Positions 5,811 to 10,655 of a DNA stretch of 10,655 bases are shown in pieces. The notes below the pieces were generated by a model. It ran no database searches. It was not told the origin of the DNA and was given only the letters and a program-made list of their open reading frames with translations. Numbering within the stretch: position 1 is the first letter of the stretch; every line of letters starts with the position of its first letter. Both the position numbers and the translations under genes were made by a program. Source of the stretch: Selenomonadaceae bacterium (GTDB lineage Bacteria; Bacillota; Negativicutes; Selenomonadales; Selenomonadaceae); assembly GCA_017453765.1 (NCBI GenBank), contig JAFTEG010000240.1, positions 1 to 10,655 on the forward strand, in the 5' to 3' direction.

Positions 5811-6947
5811 ATGCAAATACGAAAAATTTTATTATCAAACTTCCGCAACTTAGCAAATTTAGATTTAAACCTAAGCGGCGGCATAAATATTTTTCTCGGC
5901 AAAAACGCGCAGGGCAAAACCAATATCCTTGAATCAATCTACTTTGCGTCGGTGTTGCGTTATCGTGCCGCGAAGGTCACGGACTTAATCACGTGGGATA
6001 ACTGCGCGGCGCTGATTAAAATTTTTTTCGACAAGGCGGGCGTTTCGCAAGATGTAGGCGTTGAAATTTCTGCCGAAACAAAAAGCCGCAGACTCTTCGT
6101 AAACGGCGACCCCGTACGTGTCAAAGGCTTTATCGGGCGTTTAAATTCAGTTTTATTTTCGCCGGAAGATTTATTTATGTTCAAAGGCGCACCTGCCGAA
6201 CGCCGGAAGTTTTTGGACGCCGAAATTTCGCAAGCGTCACCGATTTATTATGAAAATCTTTCGCTGTACAACAAAATCATTGCGCAGAGAAATAACCTGC
6301 TGAAAAAAATTCGTGAAGGCTTTGCAAGGCGTGACAGCCTTGATACGTGGAATTTGCAACTTGCCAAGTACGCCGCGCAGATTACGCGTGAACGTTTGAT
6401 TGCCGTCGATACGCTGAATGATTTTTCAAAAGTTGCCTGTGAAAATATTTCCGCGCAGAATGAAAAATTTTTCGTCACGTACGATTTTAAAGAAAAGGAT
6501 TTTGACGTTTCGCGTGAAAATTTTTACTCGGAAGATTTCACAAAAAAACTCTGCGCGTGGTACGAAAAAAAGATTTTTGAAATTTCCGCGCAGGACATTG
6601 AACGCGGCGTGACGACGTGGGGACCGCACCTCGACGACTTGAAATTTTTTATAAACGGCAGAGAGTTAAAGCTCTACGGTTCACAAGGTCAACTTCGTAC
6701 CGCCGCACTGTCACTGAAATTGTCGGAGCTGGAATTTTTAAAGCACGAAACCGGCGAATACCCAGTACTGTTGCTTGATGACGTTATGAGCGAATTGGAC
6801 GCCGAACGCCGGGAACAACTTTTAATCTTTTTAAAGCGCAAAGAAATTCAAACGCTGATAACCGCGACAGAAAAAAAATATTTCCCTGCGCGTGACTTCG
6901 GAAAAATTTTTGAAGTCTGCGCGGGAACCGTGAAAGCTACGGAGTAA
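5811..6947 (+). CDS. recF: DNA replication and repair protein RecF
   Basis: RecF is an SMC-like ATPase that binds gapped DNA and, with RecO and RecR, loads RecA during repair of stalled forks. At 378 residues it has the normal length. The start MQIRKILLSNFRNL is the canonical RecF opening, so ATG 5811 is right despite the lack of a clear ribosome site. The Walker A motif is GKNAQGKTN with Lys36. The ABC-type signature is GSQGQ at 290-294. Walker B is LLLDD at 320-324, followed by the D-loop SELD. All functional motifs are intact. In many bacteria recF sits in dnaA-dnaN-recF-gyrB; here it lies between a histidine kinase and an FlhB-like gene. Its final codons are part of a 20-21 bp repeat. Confidence 0.97.
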   Translation: MQIRKILLSNFRNLANLDLNLSGGINIFLGKNAQGKTNILESIYFASVLRYRAAKVTDLITWDNCAALIKIFFDKAGVSQDVGVEISAETKSRRLFVNGDPVRVKGFIGRLNSVLFSPEDLFMFKGAPAERRKFLDAEISQASPIYYENLSLYNKIIAQRNNLLKKIREGFARRDSLDTWNLQLAKYAAQITRERLIAVDTLNDFSKVACENISAQNEKFFVTYDFKEKDFDVSRENFYSEDFTKKLCAWYEKKIFEISAQDIERGVTTWGPHLDDLKFFINGRELKLYGSQGQLRTAALSLKLSELEFLKHETGEYPVLLLDDVMSELDAERREQLLIFLKRKEIQTLITATEKKYFPARDFGKIFEVCAGTVKATE

Positions 6948-6993
6948 ATTTAAAAGCTACGAATAAATTTTATCAAGCTATGGAGTAAATTTT
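6934..6993 (+). repeat. Three imperfect 20-21 bp direct repeats at the recF end
   Basis: The unit AAGCTACGGAGTAAATTT occurs at 6934, 6954 and 6975 with one or two changes each. The first copy encodes the last recF residues (ATE) and supplies its stop codon; the other two fill the gap up to the next ribosome site. This suggests tandem duplication of a gene end. It differs in sequence from the heptamer elements, although the spacing is close to three heptamers. Confidence 0.85.
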
Positions 6994-7009
6994 AGTTGGA
7001 GAATGTAAC

Positions 7010-7381
7010 ATGGACGAAACAGAAAACGTACAGCAGGACGCCGAAAACATTGCCGATAAGCAGGCAGTAGCGCTTAAGTACGACGCACAAAAAGACACGG
7101 CGCCGCGCGTTATAGCGAAGGGTAAAGGACATACCGCCGAACATATTTTGGAGACGGCGCAAAAAAACAGCGTCCCCGTTTATCAAAACAAGACGCTGGT
7201 AAATATGCTTATGGCGTTGGACATTGACCGCGAAATACCGCCGGAACTTTACAAGGCTATCGCGGAAGTTATGGCGTATGTTTACAAAATGGATAAGGCG
7301 AAAGGGCGTGAACTTGAGGCGCGGCGTTTACGTGAACTTGAGTTGCAACGCCAAAGACGAGCAAGAGGTTTTAGGGGCTAG
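7010..7381 (+). CDS. FlhB C-terminal-domain homologue (FlhX/YlqH-like, EscU/YscU/HrcU family)
   Basis: A 123-residue soluble protein matching the cytoplasmic C-terminal domain of FlhB, the switch that changes substrate specificity of the flagellar type III export gate. The match runs from about residue 20 (AVALKYD) through the APRVIAKGKG segment and the SVPVYQNKTLVNML segment to IPPELYKAIAEVMAYVYKMD (about 97). The rest is a charged, Arg-rich tail (about 98-123). The NPTH autocleavage motif of full FlhB is absent: the residues before AVALKY read ADKQ, so no self-cleavage is expected. No membrane part is present. Such stand-alone domains (FlhX, YlqH) are known and can, in some species, work together with truncated FlhB. 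GGAG (6998-7001) lies 8 nt before ATG 7010. It follows recF by 62 nt and probably shares its transcript. Confidence 0.9.
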   Translation: MDETENVQQDAENIADKQAVALKYDAQKDTAPRVIAKGKGHTAEHILETAQKNSVPVYQNKTLVNMLMALDIDREIPPELYKAIAEVMAYVYKMDKAKGRELEARRLRELELQRQRRARGFRG

Positions 7382-7426
7382 GAATTAGTAAAACTACTCT
7401 TAACTCCTCACTCCTCACTAATTCTT
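7371..7426. repeat. Heptamer repeat element between convergent genes
   Basis: Eight 7-bp units can be laid end to end: TTAGGGG, a CTAGGAA-like unit, TTAGTAA, then AACTACT and CTTAACT, CCTCACT twice (7406-7419) and AATTCTT. The element starts inside the last codons of the FlhB-like gene and ends past the stop codon of the converging sugar-binding protein gene. GAATTAGT (7382-7389) is complementary to ACTAATTC (7417-7424), an 8-bp stem with a 27-nt loop. It could act as a weak bidirectional transcript end, though it lacks a T-tract. Confidence 0.7.
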
Positions 7427-8443
7427 CACCACGTCGATATTTTCAATGTCAACAATCATCGGAATGCAAAGATAACTGGGAATTGTCACCATATCATTTT
7501 TAATATTTGTCACGTCATTAATGGCGGGTTGACTGCCTTCAACGACGGCTTTAACCATACGAACAATTTTCGCGCACAAGTCGGCAGGGTTCTTGTAAAT
7601 CGTCATGGTCTGCTTGCCGGCTTTTATATTGGCAACGCCGTTTTCGCCCGCGTCCTGCCCCGTGACAATCGTCTTTGCGCCGCTGTAACCTACCGCCTCT
7701 TCAGCATTAATCAAACCTTCTGCAAGATCATCATTCGACGCTATGACAACGTTCAAAGACTTACCGTCGCCGTAATACTTTCTTAAAATTTCTTCCATAC
7801 GACGCTGGGCATTTTCCTTTTTCCAACCTTCAGTCGCAACATCTTTAAAAGCAATTTGTCCCGATTGAACTACCAACTGCCCCTTGTCAATGTACGGCTT
7901 TAAATAGTCAATGGCACCGTTTATGAAAAGCGGCGCGTTGGTATCTTCCGGCGCACCGGCAATAAATTCAATGTTAAAGGGACCGGCACCGGATTTTAAG
8001 TTAAGCTTTTCTTCGACGTATCGCGCTTGAAATTCGCCGACAGAATTATTTTCAAATGACGCATAATAATTTACGGCGTCCGTGTGCATAATCAATCTGT
8101 CGTAAGCTATTACGGGTATTCCCGCCGCCTTAGCGTCCGCCAACACTTCACCGAGTACGCCGGTATCCTGCGCGGCAATTACAATCGCGGCAGGTTTTTT
8201 TGCTACCCACTCTTTTAACTGCGCGATTTGATCATTGGCGTCCGTGCAAAACTGCGCCGTCGCGTCATAACCTGCCTCACGCATTAAAATTTCACAAGTC
8301 GCGCCTACCTGTTTCCAAATGCCGCCTGCGTTGGGGTTTGGAAAGAGTAACGCCACCTGTCTTTGCTGATTGTCAGCTTGTCCGCAACCCGTGATTAAGA
8401 GAGTCGCAAATACTACAAGAAAAATTTTCGCAAGAAATTTCAT
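7418..8443 (-). CDS. ChvE/XylF-like monosaccharide-binding lipoprotein
   Basis: A 341-residue periplasmic-binding-protein-type sugar receptor. Residues 1-20 are a lipoprotein signal ending in ITGC with Cys20 as the lipidated residue. The two-lobed type 1 fold is recognised by segments resembling ChvE and XylF. These are AAGIPVIAYDRLI and YYASFENNSVGEFQARY, then GPFNIEFIAGAPEDTNAPL, then GQIAFKDVATEGW, ASNDDLAEG, VTGQDAGENG and the closing IPSYLCIP. ChvE-type proteins bind aldose sugars and, besides feeding ABC transporters, can pass a signal to receptors. The gene starts 15 nt after the chemoreceptor stop with GAGAGGTG 7 nt before its ATG, so the two are surely co-transcribed. No sugar permease or ATPase gene adjoins. 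Exact ligand unknown. The stop codon lies in a heptamer repeat. Confidence 0.92.
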   Translation of the reverse strand: MKFLAKIFLVVFATLLITGCGQADNQQRQVALLFPNPNAGGIWKQVGATCEILMREAGYDATAQFCTDANDQIAQLKEWVAKKPAAIVIAAQDTGVLGEVLADAKAAGIPVIAYDRLIMHTDAVNYYASFENNSVGEFQARYVEEKLNLKSGAGPFNIEFIAGAPEDTNAPLFINGAIDYLKPYIDKGQLVVQSGQIAFKDVATEGWKKENAQRRMEEILRKYYGDGKSLNVVIASNDDLAEGLINAEEAVGYSGAKTIVTGQDAGENGVANIKAGKQTMTIYKNPADLCAKIVRMVKAVVEGSQPAINDVTNIKNDMVTIPSYLCIPMIVDIENIDVVKN

Positions 8444-8458
8444 CAGTCCGCACCTCTC

Positions 8459-10213
8459 TTACAGCTTAAATTTCGTGGTAGTCTCTTTAAGTTTTTGCGC
8501 CATTTCGGACATACTCTTACTGGCTGAGGCAATTTCGTCCATTGACGCGGAAAGTTGCTCGGTCGCCGCAGAAACAGATTCCGCCTCTTGTGAAACGTCA
8601 TTGCTCGTCTTATTCAAAGCGTTCATAACGTCAACCAAGTCATTCGCCTTTTCGGACGATACACGCGCCGCCTTCAAAATATTTTCGGCATTGGTGGTAA
8701 GACCGCCTACCGCGTCGGCTATCGTGCGGAAAGACGTACCCGCCTCGTCAACAACCGCTTGACCGTTTTTAACGTCGTTTGTACCCTGCTCCATTCTTTC
8801 AACGGCGGAAACTGTTTCCTGCTGAATCATTGCGATTAACTCTGCAATTTTCGCCGCCGCAGTGCCGCAACCTTCCGCAAGCTTTCTAACCTCATCAGAT
8901 ACAACGGCAAAACCTCTGCCGTGTTCACCCGCTCTTGCCGCCTCAATCGCCGCGTTAAGTGCAAGCAAATTCGTCTGCTCGGCAATTTCGCCAATGGTAT
9001 CGGAAATTTGACTGATTTCGGTTGAACGCTCCGCCAACTTGCGAATAACGTCCGCAGATTCCGTAACCGACATGGCGATAGCGTCCATTTGCTTTACTGC
9101 GCCGGAAACTGCCTGCCTGCCGTTTTCAGCAATGTCCTCAACGTTATGCGCCGCCGTTGACGAAGACTCGGACAACTTTTCAAAATTCGACATACTGTCC
9201 GACATACTTCTAATGCCGTCGACAGAAATTTTAACCTGGTCGCCCTGCTGATTCATATTCGCGGCAACGTTGCTTATGGAATTTGCAACCTGTTGAGTTG
9301 CCAACGCCGATTGATCCGCGTTAGCCGTAAGCTCTTCGGAAAAGTTTACAAGATTTTCCGCCGTCTCGGTAATGTTGCTTATTAAATTTTTCAACTGCTT
9401 GACGGTATCGGCAAAGGCGCGTGTCAAATGTCCGAACTCGTCATTGGTTTTCGGCGTCACGTCAACTTTCAAATTGCCCTTTGCAATTTCGCCGGCAATG
9501 TTCATCAAGTATTCGATTGACGTGTTGATTGAGCGGCTGAGATACAGCGCCATAAAGCCGGAAATTACGATTACGGCAATTACTGAAATTATCAGCAAGG
9601 TTTTGGTCGTGTTATACTCCTGCGTGGCAATGCGCGTTTCTTCGTTTATAATATCTTTTCGCGCGTCGATTACCTTAACAAGCGTGTCGTCCATTTCTTC
9701 AAACTGTTCAAGGGAACTTTCAAGCACTTGACTTGCCTGCGCCTTCTGATTGTTGTTCGCCATGTACGTAATTTTTTTGAACTGTTCACGGTAGGATTTC
9801 CATTCGCGACGCAACTTTTCAAAATTCGGGTCGACGTTGCCTTCCATACTTCTTTCCAGCACGTCGAAAGTTATGTCAATCTGATCCCCCAGTTTAAACG
9901 CTTTCTTCTCGGCGTATGAACGGCTGGTAAGATTCGGCGCCGTGACAATGGAATATTCAAGTTGCCGGTACTGCTCCATTGCCTTGCCGTTATCGGTCGC
10001 CGCCAATACACTGCGCAAATGCGTCGTGGCAATTCTCATCGCGCCATCGTTAATGGTATTCAGTGCGTAGGCGGAATAAGCACTGACGCCGACAAAAACT
10101 AAGATTAAAAGTCCAAAAATAAAATTTAACTTTTGACGAATACTCAAATTACCCAATTTTACACCCGCTGTCTTTGTACAGCTTTCCCCTTTCGTAGAAT
10201 TTTTAACCTCCAA
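8459..10213 (-). CDS. Methyl-accepting chemotaxis protein
   Basis: A 584-residue chemoreceptor that would control CheA/CheW signalling to the flagella. Order: a polar N-terminus, membrane helix 1 (about 30-51), a helical extracytoplasmic region of about 150 residues that looks like a four-helix-bundle (4HB_MCP) sensor, membrane helix 2 (about 203-225), a HAMP domain (about 226-278), then the long signalling coiled coil. Its hairpin tip contains [19 protein letters not shown] and [16 protein letters not shown] (about 400-440), the most conserved part of the family. It has no C-terminal NWETF-type tether for CheR/CheB. The sensor fits interaction with a binding protein, and the next gene encodes one. 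The start is uncertain. TTG at 10213 is the most upstream one possible, since a stop lies three codons before, but it has no well-placed ribosome site. TTG codons at residues 20 and 23 are alternatives. Confidence 0.95.
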   Translation of the reverse strand: MEVKNSTKGESCTKTAGVKLGNLSIRQKLNFIFGLLILVFVGVSAYSAYALNTINDGAMRIATTHLRSVLAATDNGKAMEQYRQLEYSIVTAPNLTSRSYAEKKAFKLGDQIDITFDVLERSMEGNVDPNFEKLRREWKSYREQFKKITYMANNNQKAQASQVLESSLEQFEEMDDTLVKVIDARKDIINEETRIATQEYNTTKTLLIISVIAVIVISGFMALYLSRSINTSIEYLMNIAGEIAKGNLKVDVTPKTNDEFGHLTRAFADTVKQLKNLISNITETAENLVNFSEELTANADQSALATQQVANSISNVAANMNQQGDQVKISVDGIRSMSDSMSNFEKLSESSSTAAHNVEDIAENGRQAVSGAVKQMDAIAMSVTESADVIRKLAERSTEISQISDTIGEIAEQTNLLALNAAIEAARAGEHGRGFAVVSDEVRKLAEGCGTAAAKIAELIAMIQQETVSAVERMEQGTNDVKNGQAVVDEAGTSFRTIADAVGGLTTNAENILKAARVSSEKANDLVDVMNALNKTSNDVSQEAESVSAATEQLSASMDEIASASKSMSEMAQKLKETTTKFKL

Positions 10214-10268
10214 AATTTTTTACCAAATTATAAAAATACTGCCCTCCTTTACATAGCGGTATGGTTGG

Positions 10269-10297
10269 ATTTTATAGAAAATAATTTTTGAAGTCAA
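10269..10297 (-). promoter_or_regulatory. Sigma70-type promoter of the chemoreceptor/sugar-binding protein operon
   Basis: On the minus strand TTGACT (10297-10292) is followed by a 17-bp spacer and TAAAAT (10274-10269); TATAAA overlaps at a 15-bp spacing. Transcription would begin near 10262, giving a leader of about 50 nt. The leader holds an ATG-TAA pair and an AAAGGAGGG that is 27 nt from the assigned start. I saw no good flagellar sigma28 sequence. Confidence 0.7.
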
Positions 10298-10318
10298 CGC
10301 AGGTATGTAATTTTTCAC

Positions 10319-10347
10319 AAAAAAAAAGCGCCTGCACATATGGCAGG
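10319..10347 (-). terminator. Possible weak intrinsic terminator facing left from the repeat array
   Basis: On the minus strand CCTGC (10347-10343) and GCAGG (10335-10331) form a 5-bp stem with a 7-nt loop. CGC and nine T (10327-10319) follow. The stem is short but the T-tract is good. It would stop transcripts arriving from beyond the right edge before the chemoreceptor promoter. Confidence 0.45.
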
Positions 10348-10350
10348 TTA

Positions 10351-10655
10351 GCTAGATCGATAGTGGCTAGATCGATAGATCGATAGTGGCTAGATTGATA
10401 GTGGTTGGATCGATAGAAAACCATCGATCCATCGATCCATTGATCCATCGATCGATAGTGGTTGGATCGATAGAAAACCATCGATCCATCGATCCATTGA
10501 TCCATCGATCGATAGTGGCTAGATCGATAGATCGATAGTGGCTAGATTGATAGAAAACCATCGATCCATCGATCCATTGATCCATCGATCGATAGTGGCT
10601 AGATCGATAGATCGATAGTGACTAGATCGATAGAAAACCATCGATCCATCGATCC
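10351..10655. repeat. Dense ATCGAT/GATC repeat array, continues beyond window
   Basis: About 305 bp made almost wholly of short related modules: GATCGATA-type units, ATCGATCC-type units and a GATAGTGG junction. A core beginning GAAAACC recurs at 10416, 10473, 10553 and 10633, i.e. at spacings of 57, 80 and 80 bp. The longer spacings carry an extra 23-bp insert (CTAGATCGAT...AGTGG). Around each GAAAACC the flanks are inverted: GGATCGAT (10407-10414) pairs with ATCGATCC (10423-10430), and similarly in later copies, giving a row of hairpins with an 8-nt loop. I count about 24 GATC sites. Open frames on the minus strand through the array are not credible genes, since the 23-bp and 80-bp steps break frame. 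No gene is seen from 10214 to the window end. Confidence 0.9.

Noticed and set aside
8370..8762. 130-residue plus-strand frame across the binding protein/chemoreceptor junction
   Set aside because: Antisense to two well-supported genes, and its Ser/Ala-rich composition is what the reverse of the chemoreceptor coiled coil gives.
10240..10275. Flagellar sigma28 promoter for the chemoreceptor
   Set aside because: A TAAA and an ACCGCTAT-like sequence are present, but the spacing is about 10 nt where about 15 is needed and the match to GCCGATAA is poor; the sigma70 pair is better.
10272..10585. Minus-strand frames encoding a repetitive peptide with MDQWIDGSMVFY-type units
   Set aside because: They are readings of the ATCGAT array in two different frames. 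The 80-bp and 23-bp steps are not multiples of three, so no single repeat protein is maintained, and no ribosome site is seen.
10351..10655. CRISPR array
   Set aside because: The stretches between repeats are themselves repeats; there are no unique spacers and no cas genes.

Overview
The window looks like chromosomal DNA from an anaerobic, probably motile, Firmicutes-type bacterium; Negativicutes (Selenomonadales-like) is my best guess. This is inferred from the gene set (an LCP-family envelope protein, a small FlhB-like export-switch protein, a methyl-accepting chemotaxis receptor, lipoprotein and Sec signals), strong GGAGG-type ribosome binding sites, and moderate GC with many AATTTTT tracts. 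No rRNA, tRNA, transposase or CRISPR was seen, so the taxonomic guess is weak.

Layout. 1-1020 (minus) is an LCP (LytR-CpsA-Psr) gene running off the left edge. It is divergent from a plus-strand cluster of three little-studied genes: a TPR protein with a CFI-box-like C-terminal region (1252-2235), a 71-residue membrane-associated peptide (2258-2473) and a membrane-anchored DUF4230 protein (2555-3211). All three have nearly the same ribosome-binding leader, and an intrinsic terminator sits directly in front of the third. A second terminator (3262-3292) closes the cluster. Then, all on plus, come a secreted alpha/beta hydrolase (3352-4173), an orphan HAMP sensor histidine kinase (4259-5761), recF (5811-6947) and a short FlhB C-terminal-domain homologue (7010-7381). 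Converging on these from the minus strand is a two-gene unit: a chemoreceptor (8459-10213) followed by a ChvE/XylF-like sugar-binding lipoprotein (7418-8443), with no ABC permease or ATPase beside it. The natural reading is a sugar-taxis pair in which the lipoprotein binds sugar and presents it to the receptor.

The most unusual content is repetitive DNA at gene boundaries. Three intergenic regions (4156-4231, 5741-5810, 7371-7426) consist of degenerate 7-bp tandem units that start inside the last codons of the upstream gene. In two of them, units of opposite polarity lie around a centre and can fold into an interrupted hairpin. The recF end carries three copies of a separate 20-21 bp repeat. 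The right end (about 10351-10655, running out of the window) is a dense ATCGAT/GATC array with a 57-bp core and an optional 23-bp insert. The heptamer elements and the terminal array are the best candidates for something undescribed. The three-gene TPR/DUF4230 cluster is the best candidate for an undescribed protein system.
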